Positions 12,079 through 23,817 of a DNA stretch of 64,000 nt are shown here, in pieces. A program made the position numbers and the translations under genes. The notes beneath the pieces were generated by a model. It saw nothing but the letters and a program-made list of their open reading frames with translations, had not been told where the DNA came from and ran no database searches. Location: assembly GCF_025698545.1 (NCBI RefSeq), contig NC_068567.1, forward strand, positions 58,347,371-58,411,370. The letters are read 5' to 3'. The stretch comes from Gossypium raimondii. Lineage: Eukaryota > Streptophyta > Magnoliopsida > Malvales > Malvaceae. The first letter of the stretch is position 1. Every line of letters begins with the position of its first letter.

Positions 12079-13360
12079 TGATGCGTTGTTGAGAGCACCA
12101 AAAATATCCTATCCCTATAAAATAACGAAAAGAATAGTATAAGGGAAGTAGGGTCAAATCCTCAGGGTTTAGATTTGCACAATTTCCTGTTCCTCGAGAT
12201 CCTGGACAGAGTCGTGCCCAAGAAAACCTGCATACTTGGAAAAAAATAAAAAAAAATAGAATTAAAAGTTTAATTGAATTGAAATTGCGTTAATTGAAAT
12301 TAAAATTGTAAAGATAAGCAGAGTTGAGAAAAGAGAGTTTTTTTATGGAGAGATTCTAGCCTCCGGTTGTCTCAATCCTCCTTAGGTTCAATCCTAGGCT
12401 TTTAGGTGATCCTTCTCGAACAGATTAAGCAAGTTATAGTGGAAGAGAACGCCTACGACTACTAGCTCCACTTAGATTTTAGACTTCCGATTTAGAGGAA
12501 CCTGACTCTAGCCAACCATCTCTTTTGTGAGACCGTCTTACACTAGATCATCACTTCTCAATGGCGAATGCCACGCCATTTTGTCTTTTGGGCTCGACAA
12601 CCATTGACGCAGTAAGCTAACGAACTGACTGTGCAACCTTCCCAAAACGTACAAAGCGGTCGTCTTTGCACAAGATGAAAAGATCACTTTTGAAGGGACA
12701 TGGATGGAAGCGTCAGCCCCGTAATACAGAGAAACAATGAATATTCATTAAGAAGGCTAAGCGCGAATTCTAAGCCTCATGAACCCTTTTTGGGGAATCT
12801 CGACAACCTTTGGCTAGATGAATTTAGTGGCTCATGCTTTTTGTAAAAGAAAAAAGAAATAAACTTAATAAAAATGGAATTTTATTTAATAAATGAAAGA
12901 AACAAAGGCTAAGCTCTTTGGGAGAGAGAGCTTTATAGAAAAGATGAATGAAATTGATGCCACTCCATCCTCTATTTATAATACTTAGAAAACCTAGTCT
13001 ATTCCTATCTAAATTCTAAAAGATAAATTGAGATAAAAGCTAAAATTAAATCTAAAAAATAATCTTAACAATTATCCTAATATAATTAAAATTTAAATAG
13101 AGTATTGTGTTTATAAAATCTCTTCTTTGCACTTTTGCCCCCATGTCTTCCACACTTTGCATTTTCGGCGTCACTTCTTTCCTATTTCGCTAACTGGCCC
13201 ATTTTATCTTTAAATTCACGCTTTTTGCCCCTAAATTTCCTTTTGCCTTCAATTTAGTCCCTACAAGATAAAAAACCATAAATAGCTCAAATTAGTAGGA
13301 TCATACCCAAAATAAATATGTAATTAATATATAAAAATATGTCATTCCAGAGTATTATCA
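12079..13360 (-). repeat. 3' LTR of nested Athila-type element
   Basis: 1282 bp, TGATGC...ATTATCA. Pairs with 17512-18801. Confidence 0.87.
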
Positions 13361-14700
13361 AATTCCCCCTACTTAGCCCATGCTTGTCCTCAAGTATGGT
13401 TTCTATCCACTGTGTAATTTAGATTTTACCATGAAAGAAATATCACTCTAAAGTTTTATAAAAATTAGGCATAATGCATATGAAAAATAAAGAGAACATT
13501 TAGCTTGCTTTAAGTAAAACTAAAAAAGTATTCCAATTTAAACACACAAAAATCAAAATCGACTTGGATTATTTCATGAAAATTAGGTAATTTACTAACT
13601 TACCAAGACACCCTATTTGTTTCCACCTTTAGCCCCCCAAATGTAATTCTTTATTATTATTTTTTACTTGTTTTTCCTTTTTTTCCCTTTTCTTAAGAAT
13701 ATATTGAACCTTTTGATGTGAAGAGAGATGACACCCAAGCACCCCACCCAGGTTACTCAGCCCAACACACTCCTAAAAGTATTTATATGTTTTTTTAAAA
13801 GAATATATTGAGCCTTTTGACACGAAGAGAGATGACACCCAAGCACCCCACCCCGGTTACTCAGCCCAACACACTCTTAATTTTTTTTGTTTAATTCCAG
13901 TTAGTGGAGTTTTACCTAACACGTCACACAACTTTTTGACGCGAATTAGGATGAAAACCCAAGCACCCTACCCCGGTTACTCAGTCAGTCACGTTTTAAG
14001 CTGCGCTCATAACCATAGAGGCATCAAATTTTATTATTATCATGAAATAGAATTTTAATTTTGGAGGACTAGGAAAAACAATCAAGTGTCAAAAATAAGT
14101 TTCGGTAGCTACCTAACAGTCATGAACATAAATTTAGCATACAATTGTTTTAAATGTCCTCTTTGCATTTAGACTTAATCGATTTTACTATAAGCAAGAT
14201 AGAGTTAGCTCTATTAATCACAATTATTTTAGCCTAATAGAAATAAAACAGTGGAGACGAAATCAATATAGCAAATTCATAACTAACTCAGTAGACAATA
14301 ATCATGCTCACAGGTCAAACAGTAGACAATTTTTTGTTAAAATCTTGGGCATGAAAAGAGGTAAAATATTCTTAAAAAATAAATATGGACAGAAACGAGC
14401 ACAATGCAGCAACAACAGTAACACAACAGTAAAATCAGCAGATAAAATAACAGAAATATTGAGGAATGCCTCCCCATACTTAAAACACATTGTCCTCGAT
14501 GTGAAAAAAAAATATTAATAAATATGGTGAAAAGAAAGGGTTTAGAACACTCCCCATGTCGTTTTTGTTATTGTTTTCGCTCGTTTCCAAATTTATTTTT
14601 TTTCAATTCCTCGATTCTCTTAAATATAAGAAGAGAGATAAAATTTATTAATATGTAAGAAAATAAAGAAAATATAAAATATAAATATAAATATAAAAAA
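13361..14700 (-). other. Athila 3' non-coding region with three spaced repeats
   Basis: No reading frame of note. Three diverged copies of a motif (about 13697-13772, 13799-13875 and 13924-13998) share CCCAAGCACCC...GGTTACTCAG. The spacing is about 100 bp. 14630-14715 is an A/T-rich simple-sequence stretch. Confidence 0.65.
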
Positions 14701-14786
14701 ATAAAATAAAATAAAATTGTGTTGCCTCCTAACAAGCGCTTGTTTAACGTCGTTAGCTTGACGCCTCAACTAGTATTAGGGTTGTT

Positions 14787-15900
14787 TCAGCTGAATTTTT
14801 TCATTCGTATGGGCTTGGAAATTCTCATTTTTACCACATCCACCATATCTGGGTTCAATCGTCCTTGTGCCTTTTGCTTTGGTTTCATTTTTTCCTCCAA
14901 GAAAATTTTATGTGTGCCTGTCAAAGGGTTAATCCCTTTTAAGTCGGCAATGGTCTCATCATTCTCCAAAAATATGCATTTGAGATGCTCAGGAAGTGGT
15001 TTGAATTCCTGATCTGGTTCCTACACAACAGAAGGTAGAAGTTTAGTGTCCATTAGAGTCAATAATTCATTAACATATTCACAAATAGATCCTGAATCGA
15101 AATTATCATCAAAAAATGTTTCAAGTTTATCTTCATATGATGACGCAAAAGTTTCTTCTACTAATGAGTCAATTATGTCGACACTGTTTACGTTCAAGAT
15201 TTCATTCGGGTGACTAATAGCGCCATAAATGTTAAACTTCACGATCTCTCTGTCAAACTCCATCGTGAGAGTTTTGCTACGCATGTCAATCTTAGTGCTA
15301 GCGGTACTAAGGAAAGGTCAGCCCAGCAAGATGGCCGAAGATCCAAGAGTGTTATCCTTTTCCATTTTTATCACATCAAAGTCTGCACGAAATATAAGAT
15401 CTTTGACTTTTACCAATACATCATCGATGACTCCTTCGAGATGCATAATAGACATGTCTGCTAACTGAATGATAACACCTGTTTTCATAAAAAAAACCTA
15501 CGCTAAGTGATTCATAAATAGAAAAAGGCATGACATTTATGGAGACCCCTAAATCACATATAGCTTTTTTAATTCCTAAGTGACCTATTTTGTATGGTAT
15601 CGCAAACATGCCCCTATCTTTACATTTTACTGGCATCCTCCGCTGTAACATCGCTGATACATTTTTACTAACACTCTTTCATTTCCAGTCAATTTTCGCT
15701 TGTTGGTGCAAAGCCCCTTAAGGAATTTGGCATATCGCGGAATTTGTTTGATGGCATCCAACAATGGTATGTTGATCTCGACATTTCTGAATGTTTTGAG
15801 GATCTCTTTCTCCTCCTTACCTCTCTGATGTTGGTTCAATCGTCTTGGAAACGAAGGTTGAATTATGGGCAATGGAGGTTTCATTCGGACTTGTTCATCT
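14787..15900 (-). pseudogene. Athila protease region and truncated RT start
   Basis: Frames 15884-15627, 15651-15421, 15284-15021 and 14969-14787 resemble successive parts of an Athila polyprotein: KQIPRYAKFLKGLCTNKRKL, then the protease-like DLGVSINVMPFSIYESL, then ADLKGINPLTGTHKIFLEE...RRLNP-type sequence, which normally enters the RT domain. The frame ends there without the RT palm. Frameshifts and stops separate the pieces. Confidence 0.75.
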
Positions 15901-16179
15901 TTCTCCTACTTTTTCTGGGTGGAATCTTGATCAAGATTCTTGCCAGGATTTGGTTCCAGTACTTTTCCACTTCGCAACGTCACTGCATTTGCATGTTGTC
16001 TTGGATTAGGTTCCGTTTGTGACGGCAGCTTTCCTTGTGAGTTTATTTTCTCAATTGATGTGGTCAATTCTCTTATAGAAGCCTCAGTTTTCCGTTGAAA
16101 ATCCTTTGTTTCCTTTTGGAAATTAAGAGTTGTCGTTGTATTTGCTGTTGGAAATCAAGCATATTAGTTGCTAATTTAT

Positions 16180-17362
16180 TGATTATGGTTTCTAGAGAGG
16201 TACCTGAATCTCGCAGCTGTTATGAAAACCAATTTTGGTATGGCTGGTTATACTGCATGTTTGCCCTATAACTCAAGTTAGGATGGTCTTTCCATCCTGG
16301 GTTATATGTATTTGCATACGGGTCATATCGCCTTTGGGGTGGTCCAAGAAAGTTTCCCACAACATCTAAATGGGCCATAGTATCGTCACACAAACTAGGA
16401 CATGTATCAGTTGTATGTTCGGGTGTTGCGCAAATTTTGCACAGTCGGGTTGGTCCTGTTTTTACTGCAAAAAGAGAGTTCATGATATTAGTAAGTCGAT
16501 CAACTTTATCTTTTAAGGTTGAATTACTTAGCCGGTAAACCCTTATAGTGGGTTTAGGATTGGCTTGGAATTGCTGAGTATTTACAGTCATCGTGGATAT
16601 CAAGTCTCTTACTTGTTGGGGAGTTATATTGACCAACGCTCCTTCACTGGTGGCATCTACCATATTCATCTCTATGGGCTTTAAGCCATTGTAGAAGTAT
16701 TGGAGCAGAGACTATTCTGTGATCCCATGTTGTGGGCAACTTGCACATAATTTCTTGAATTGCTCTCAATAGTCGTAAAGAGACTCTACTTCTTTTTGCC
16801 TTATCCTAACGACCTCTCTTCTTAACTCAGCTGCACGCGATGCTGGAAAAAACTTGTTGAGAAACAATCGGGAAAGATCAGTCCAAGTTGTAATAGATCT
16901 AGAGGGTAGATAAAACAACCATTCCCTAGCAAAATTTACTAGAGAGAAAGAGAAAACACGCAATTTTATTTGATTCTCAGTTACGCCCTGATGTTTCATA
17001 CGAAGACAAACCATATGAAACTCTTTTAGATGTTTGTATGGATTTTCATTTTGTAATCCGCGGAAAGTTGGCAGTAACTGGATTAATCCTGACTTCAATT
17101 CAAAATTAGTATCCATAGTAGGATACGCAATGCATAACAGTGATTGTTCTGCAAGAGCTTCGACCAATTGCCGAATCGTTTGAGCCATAGGTTGATGTGC
17201 TAGATTTGAGTTTTCGTTAACCCTAGTGTTAAGCACTTCTTCTGGTGGATCGTCTCCTACTCTTTCGTTTTCTAATGTTTGAGTAGGGTTTTCGTTAACC
17301 CTAAACTCAACCTCGTCGTATACTTCTATTTCTGGAGGTGGGTTACTTTGAGTCCCTACCAC
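16180..17362 (-). pseudogene. Athila-type gag
   Basis: Frame 17362-16766 carries the Retrotrans_gag core (NPYKHLKEFHMVCLRMKHQG, FARE-WLFYLPSRSITTW, LNKFFPASR). A TGG-to-TAG change ends it just after LYDY. It resumes at 16669-16220 with SEGALVNITPQQVRDLIS and a zinc-knuckle-like C-x2-C-x4-H-x4-C (CKICATPEHTTDTC). The order is normal for Athila gag, but the stops prevent a full product. Confidence 0.82.
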
Positions 17363-17511
17363 CCCTTACTATTTTTTCCGTAACTTCGTTTCCTTGCAAT
17401 TAGCTCTCGCATTCTATTCTATCTTTGAATCAAAAATGGAATTTTATTTAATAAATGAAAGAAAGAAACAAGATTAGTACGTTACCAGTCCCCGGCAACG
17501 AAGCCAAAATT

Positions 17512-18801
17512 TGATGCATCATTGAGAGCACCAAAAATATCCTATCCCTATAAAATAACGAAAATAATAGTATAAGGGAAGTAGGATCAAATCCTCAGGG
17601 ACTAGATTTGCACAAGTTCCTGTTCCACGAGATCTTGGATAGAGTCTTGCCCAAGAAAACCTGCGTACCTGAAAAAAAAAATAAAAAACAGAATTAAAAG
17701 TTTGAGTGAATTGAAATTGCGTAAATTGAAATTAAAATTGTAAAGATAAACAGAGTTGAGAAAAGAGAGTTTATTTTTATGGAGAGATTTCAGCCTCTAG
17801 TTATCTCAATTCTCCTTGGGTTCAATCCTAGGCTTTTAGGTGATCCTTCTCAAACAGAATAAGCTAATTATAGTGGAAGAGGACGCCTACGACCACCAGC
17901 TCCACTTAGATTTTAGACTTACGATTTAGAGGAACTTGACTCTAGCTAACCTTCACTTTTGTGAGACCATCTTACATTAGATCATCACTTCTCAATGGCG
18001 AATGCCACACCATTTTTTCTCTTAGGCTCGACAACCACTGATGCAGTAAGCTAACAAACCGACTGTGCAACCTTCCCAAAACATACAAAGCGATTGTCTT
18101 TGCACAAGATGAAAAGATCACTTTTGAAGGGACATGGACGGAAGCATCAGCCCCGTAATGCGGATAAACGATGAATATTCATTGAGAAGGCTAAGCGCGA
18201 ATTCTAAGCCTCATGAACCCTTTTTGGGGAATCTCGACAACCTTTAGCTAGATGAATTTAGTGGCTCATGCTTTTTGCAAAAAAAAAAGAAATAGACTTA
18301 ATAAAAATGGAATTTTATTTAATAAATGAAAGAAAGAAAGGCTAAGCTTTTTGGGAGAGAGAGCTTTACAGAAAAGATGAATGAAATTGATGCCACTCCA
18401 TCCTCTATTTATAGTACTTAGAAAACCTAGTATATTCCTATTAAATTCTAAAATATAAATAAAGATAAATTGAGATAAAAGCTAAAATTAAATCTAAAAA
18501 ATAATCTTAACAATTATCCTAATATAATTAAAATTTAAATAGAGTCTCGTGTTTATAAAATCTCTTCTTTACACTTTTGCCCCCAAGTCTTCCACACTTT
18601 GCATTTTCGGCGCCACTTCTTTCCTATTTCACATGCTAGCCTATTTTATCTTTAAATTCACATTTTTACCCCTAAATTTCCTTTTGCCTTTAATTTAGTC
18701 CCTACAAGATAAAAAACCATAAATAGCTCAAATTAGTAGGATCATACCCAAAATAAATATGTAATTAATATATAAAAATATGTCATTCTAGAGTATTATT
18801 A
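17512..18801 (-). repeat. 5' LTR of nested Athila-type element
   Basis: 1290 bp. Its outer end has mutated from TCA to TTA. The GAGTT duplication follows immediately. Confidence 0.87.
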
Positions 18802-18806
18802 GAGTT

Positions 18807-20795
18807 TTAGGAAAATTTCTCTCAAACATCTAGCATCTAGCCATATCCATCAAGCATCTGGCCATATCCATCAAGCTTCTATTCTTTCTCTCACTGATAC
18901 CATTCTGCTAAGGTGTGTAAGTGTTGGTGAGCTAGTGTTTAATGTTTGTTTCATCACAAAAACTTTGAAACATTGCTGAAGTATACTCTGTGCCATTGTC
19001 TGACCTTAGTGTCTTGAGCTTGCAACCTGATTTTGTTTCTACTGCAGCCTTGAATTTCCAAAACACTGATGTCACTTCTGATTTGTGCTTGAGAAAATAG
19101 CCCCAACAAAATCTTGAGTAATCATCAATTAAGAGAATAAAGTACATGCTGTCAATTAAAGATTTAGTTCTCATTGGGCCACACACATTAGTGTGGACTA
19201 ATTGCAACTTCTCAGAGGCTCTCCAGGCCTTGTTCAAAGGAAATGAAAGTCTAGCCTGCTTTCCTAGCTGGCACACTTTACAAACATCCTCCTTTGTGAC
19301 TGATTTTGTGAAGTTTTCAACCAAGTCTCTTTTGGTCAGCTGAACTAGATATTTGTAGTTAACATGGCCCAACTTTTTATGCAACAGCTTAGATTCATCT
19401 AATGCAGTTATGTAGACACAAACTGAGCTTTTACTCCAATCGACAACAAAGATTCTGTCAGTCATGCATATTGACATGAGCTTGGATCCACTTGGATCAC
19501 TAATTAGGCACTCTTTATCCTTAAAAACCACAGAGTAACCCTTTTCAAACAGATGAGCTATGCTAAGTAGATTTCTATCAATTTCAGGTACTAACAAGAC
19601 ATTAGAAACAAGTTTGGTACCTGTAAGAGTGTTAATCAGCAGTTCTCCCTTGCCTTCTACTTTAATGTAGTGTTCATTGCCCACTTTTACTCTTGTGCTG
19701 AAGGATCTGTTAATGCTTTTGAAAATGGTCTCATCAAGTGTCATGTAGTTTGTGCAACCACTGGCTATCAGCCATCCTTTGTGAGTTTTCTTCTGGTGGT
19801 TGAACAAGAGACAACAAAGACCTGTTCTTCTTGATCACAACCTTCTTCTGCCACTTGAGCTTCAACTCTAGGTTGTTGACGCTGATTTTGCTTCTGCTTG
19901 CATTTATTTCTGCAAACTTTGTCAACATGACCCATCTGTTTGTAGATTTTGCACTGAACATCAAGTCTGAGCCAATAATTTGCCTCTGGATCGCTAAGTC
20001 TTCTACAATGTGAGCAAGGTCTGGATCGCTAAGCCTTCTACAATGTGAGCAAGGTGGATATCTTCTTCTTACTCCATCTCTTCTAGGCTTATCTGACCAA
20101 GTCTTCTTCCCTTTATAGCCAGAGGAGCTCGAGGTTGGTTTGCTCTTGGCTTGGAAGGCACCTTCTTGATGCTATTCCTGTCTGTTGACTCTTCTTTATT
20201 CCTGAGCATAAAAAGCATTGATTAGCTCAGTCAAAGAGATGCTCGACAGATCTCTTGAGTCTTCCAGGGAGGAGATTTTGTCTTTATATCTTTCAGGTGA
20301 GGTTGAAATAACTTTTTCCACTATTCTAGCTTCACTAAACTGGTCCCCAAGCAATCTGATGCTATTCATAACAAACATGGTCCTGTCTGAGTATTGCTTA
20401 ACTGTTTCAACTTCCTTCATCTTCAAATTTTCAAAGTCCCTTCTTAAATTCAAGAGTTGTTGCTGCCTTGTTCTTTCAGTTCCTTGAAACTCCTCCTTAA
20501 GCTTGTCTCATGCTTATTTTGGAGACTCATAGGTCATAATCCTTGTGAAAATCAAATCTGACACGCTGTTTTGAATACAGGACATTGCCTTGTATCTCTT
20601 GGCTCTGTCATCAAAGTACTGTCTAATCTGAGCCACTGTGGGGTTGGCTCTCAAAGGTGGTGGTTTTACATCAGCATTAATAACCTCCCACAAGTCGAAT
20701 GCTTGCAGGTGGGTCTTCATATTCACTACCCAAATGTGGTAGCCTTCACCATTGAACACTAATGGTGGTGCTGGAGAGAAACTAGATGAAAACAT
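18807..20795 (-). pseudogene. Copia gag, protease and integrase N-terminal half
   Basis: Gag starts at 20795 (MFSSSFSPAPPLVFNGEGYH) with UBN2-type sequence, and continues in another frame at 20453-20196. The zinc knuckle near 19935 reads C-x2-Y-x4-H-x4-C, its second Cys lost. A roughly 36-bp tandem duplication lies at 19987-20055. Frame 19807-18932 has the protease motif as ASG instead of DSG, then the integrase HHCC region (HKKLGH...CKVCQLGK), the first catalytic Asp site as HTNVCGP instead of HTDVCGP, and the second as LRSDNGTEY. Stops follow, and the frame runs into the Athila insertion at 18806. Confidence 0.87.
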
Positions 20796-20852
20796 TGCTT
20801 TAGAGGATTGAAAAGAGTGAGGTCCACTAAGAAATCAGCTCTTGATACCAAT

Positions 20853-21347
20853 TGTTGGAACTAAGAAAACAAAAATATCAAACTTTGACAGAAACTTAAG
20901 CAATAAGCTTCAATTTCTTGCTGATCAAACAAGAAAATCAGCTATAGTTTTGTGAACTTAAAAGTGCTTAAGTAAAACCAAAAAAATGAATAAGAATTTG
21001 AAAGATTTTCATTACATTGAATAAAGGCATAAAGCCATTACATATACCAGACATTTAGCTAGCCAAAATGATGAAAAAATGCTACCTAAACATTTACCTA
21101 ACTCCACTAAGTAGCATAGAAACTTGATAAACATAACTTGTACACTTGGTAAAGTTGATTTATCAATCTATCAGCACCTAATTACATCAAACATGCTAAT
21201 AACTTAGTTCATATCTAACTAAGTAACAAAACATCTAATTGAAGTAACAAAACATCTGCATGATCTCAACAGCAACTTGCATGGCTCAGGGCAGCTTGGT
21301 CTGCTTTATCGTCTGCTTCATGGTTTGCATGTAAGCCAGCTTCAACA
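20853..21347 (-). repeat. 5' LTR of Copia element
   Basis: 495 bp. It contains a small internal duplication (AAGTAACAAAACATCT-type) absent from the 3' LTR, plus scattered substitutions. Confidence 0.87.
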
Positions 21348-21795
21348 TTTTGCCATACAATTTCTAAGCATTGACTAGTTCTAGTGATAACGGTTGCAAC
21401 AAAGAAGGCACGAAAAAATAGTTGCCAAAATGCTGTCCTATTCATAAATCTGCCACATTTACACTTGCCTACTCCACATTTTCCTACATATACATGTTAA
21501 TTCTCTCCTTATGGCTTATTAAATTTGTGCTTGCAAATAGGCATATCTTATTCATGCTACAATGGACAATTGTAGTATAAGCTAGACATGTTCCAAAACG
21601 TATTCGTGCCAGATATAAAGAATCTCAGTAAAAAGAGAGTAAAAATCAACATAAAATTGAATTTAATTTTGATCCTTAATTAAGGATCGTATATTCAATC
21701 TACAACAACCATTTTTACAATTTTAACAGTGATTTACTGATTACTGCTCCACATTTCATCAACAAAACAATCTCATGAAACATTTGTTAAGCCAC
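21348..21795. repeat. GRAM array spacer, right part, and 3' flank of gene B
   Basis: Continues the spacer after the Copia insertion. It is closely similar to 39660-39924 below gene D (GCATATCTTATTCA, CCAGATATAAAGAATC). Contains the presumptive 3' UTR of gene B. No other feature seen. Confidence 0.6.
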
Positions 21796-22687
21796 CTAGA
21801 AAGTGTCTACATCATCCAGTCCCTGTGAGATTGCCTGCTGCAGACATTTGAAAGCTTTCTGATAATTCAAGAACCCCATGAACCAGATATCGAAACCATC
21901 CACTGTCACAATTTCCATGTACTTTTGACATGGTTTCTTCATGTTCTCACTCTGGTTCACCCCCTTTATTTTCTCAACTGGAACCACAACCTTGTAATGG
22001 ACTCTCACATATTCTCCATTTGGACAAGGGATTTTGATTGATCTCTCACTGCAAAAGGCAACCTTTTCAGATGAGATGAAAAGTAGGCCTGCAATAGGGC
22101 CTGCTGTTGTTGATAAATAACATTGGCAAGCCTTTAACAGCTTCTCTCCTTCTCTGAAACTAAACAACTGCTTGAAAACATTCTCCAACCCTCCTACTTG
22201 AAGAATCCTTGCCCCTAAACTCAGCTTTCCCTTCACTGTTTCACTAATCTTTGGCCCCAATCTCACTGCAGTTTCAATAAATAAATAAATAAAGTAAACT
22301 TTAGCTTTCATTTCACTTTAATCTTAAAAGACATTAATTAATAGCTGATAGCATAATAGTGTTTCATACCATGCTCTCGGACACCGTGGGCGAAGGTACC
22401 AGCTTTCTTCCCTATCAAGTTCATCCTTTCGAGTACAAAGTTCCCTTTGCCTGCAGTTACAAACAGTTTCCCATTAGAAAACGGAACATCTTTAATTACC
22501 ATGAAATTCGCATATCCACCACTAGTAAATATTGAAAGGGAGACCTACTCTTTGTAGCCCCTTGTGATGAAATGTGGTATTGGCCTGCAGCATCAGGTAA
22601 GTATTGCCTTGATGTTCTTCTTTCAACTCCATATGTTGCTGCTTTGATTGGTACTCCAGTAACTTGTTTAAGAATCTGATTCTTCAT
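21796..22687 (-). CDS. GRAM-domain protein, GEM-like (array copy B)
   Basis: Exons 22687-22549, 22450-22370 and 22265-21796, 229 aa, same intron phases as copy A. Splice sites are canonical: donor GTAGGT with acceptor CTGCAG, then donor GTATGAA with acceptor CTGCAG. GRAM domain at about 105-217. Distinguishing residues are GLENVF (copies A and C have GLEKIF), Ile59/Gly64 in exon 2, PNGEYVRV and FLNYQKAF, all shared with copy D. Exon 3 differs from D by one residue, Gly222 versus Arg222. The reading frame is intact. An intergenic MULE-like element starts only 231 bp upstream of its ATG, which could have changed its regulation. Confidence 0.9.
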
Positions 22688-22788
22688 TTTCTTTCTTTCC
22701 TTTGATGAATGAAATGGAATTCAATGCCAACGACCTGTTGAATGTTTCTTCAGGTTGTGATGAATATTGATTTTTGGGAAATGGGATG

Positions 22789-22796
22789 TATTTAAA
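22789..22796 (-). promoter_or_regulatory. Conserved TATA-like motif, gene B
   Basis: TTTAAATA on the minus strand, same position as in copies A, C and D. The MULE-like insertion begins about 120 bp further upstream. Confidence 0.5.
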
Positions 22797-23817
22797 GGGA
22801 GTATAGAAGTGGAAGTTGAATCTAACTTTTTTGGTGCATGAGTCACCAATAGCTCATCACTTCCAAAAGTTAGAATTTAAAAGATAAAGAAAAAAAAAAG
22901 ATTATAAGAAGATTTGGGGCAAATTTAGTGAAATATGTTTTTTTTTTTTAATTAGCAATTGAGGCAATTTTTTTACAGAATAGGTCTGATTTCGGGTGTC
23001 AGAAGTTGATGTGGCAAAAAGTGTTTTCCCTATAAATTGTTTTTCGAAAATCACCTTATACCAAAAGCGCTTTCTTTTATATTTGAAATAATTATTTTTA
23101 TAATATTAAAATTTACCATATCCACTATATAGGTGAAAATATAATCATATTTATAATAATTATTTGAAATATTTTACATATAAAAATTATAATGATATTT
23201 GATATAATTATTTGATTTTATAATATTAAAATCTATTATACCCTAGGTGGAAAAAATAAATATTTTCACATATGAAAATTCTATTTATAACAAATAATTA
23301 TATTTAAAATAATTAATTAATTTTTATATTATAATTTACCATACCCACAATGTGAGTGAAAAATAATTATATTTGTGATAATTTTATTTATAATATTAGA
23401 ATTTACCATACTTGGCAATATACATAAAAAAAATATGTGACATATAAAAAATTATATATAAAGAAAATTATATCAAAAAATTGGTTGATATTTTTAAAAA
23501 TAAAATATATTTAACATAATGATATATGAAAAATCATTTTATTATATAATTACATATTTATTATTTTTCAATATGAAAAAGAAATTACTAAAGAAAAATA
23601 AAATAAAAATTTAAAAACATATTTGTTAATAAAAATGTGAAATTAAAAACTTATTAATAAAAAGTTTTAATTAAAAAACCTTAACAACATTCATAAAAAA
23701 ATCCCAAATAAACATGGCAAGGAATCAAATTTCAAACAATTGATGAAAATGCAAGCATTTAACCATTTAACTAAAGTAGCTAAATTGTCAAAAGAAAACG
23801 TGTTTGGTATAAAGCGT

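Larger units (their letters stand above)
12079..18801 (-). mobile_element. Athila-type Gypsy deletion derivative nested in Copia integrase
   Basis: LTRs 12079-13360 and 17512-18801 (about 1.28 kb) are clearly diverged from each other. The target duplication GAGTT is exact (12074-12078 and 18802-18806). On the minus strand the primer-binding site (17506-17489) reads TGGCTTCGTTGCCGGGGA, two bases from the end complementary to tRNA-Asp used by Athila elements (recalled). The purine tract borders 13361 (AATTCCCCCTACTT on plus). Gag, a protease-like part and the first residues of RT are present. The RT core, RNase H and integrase are absent: sequence jumps from about 14787 to the conserved motif before the 3' non-coding region. 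It is therefore non-autonomous. Confidence 0.88.
9573..21347 (-). mobile_element. Copia LTR retrotransposon, degenerate, carrying a nested Athila-type element
   Basis: LTRs at 9573-10043 (3') and 20853-21347 (5') start TGTTGGAAC and end TTCAACA on the plus strand. The target duplication TTTTG is exact (9568-9572 and 21348-21352). The paralogous spacer at about 49650 shows the empty site, ACAGCTTTTGCCATAC. The primer-binding site is at 20850-20838 (TGGTATCAAGAGC, Met-type). A purine tract borders the 3' LTR (10044-10055). Domain order on the minus strand is gag, protease, integrase, RT, RNase H, which defines Copia. Without the nested 6.7-kb insertion the element is about 5.05 kb, a normal size. 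Confidence 0.9.
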
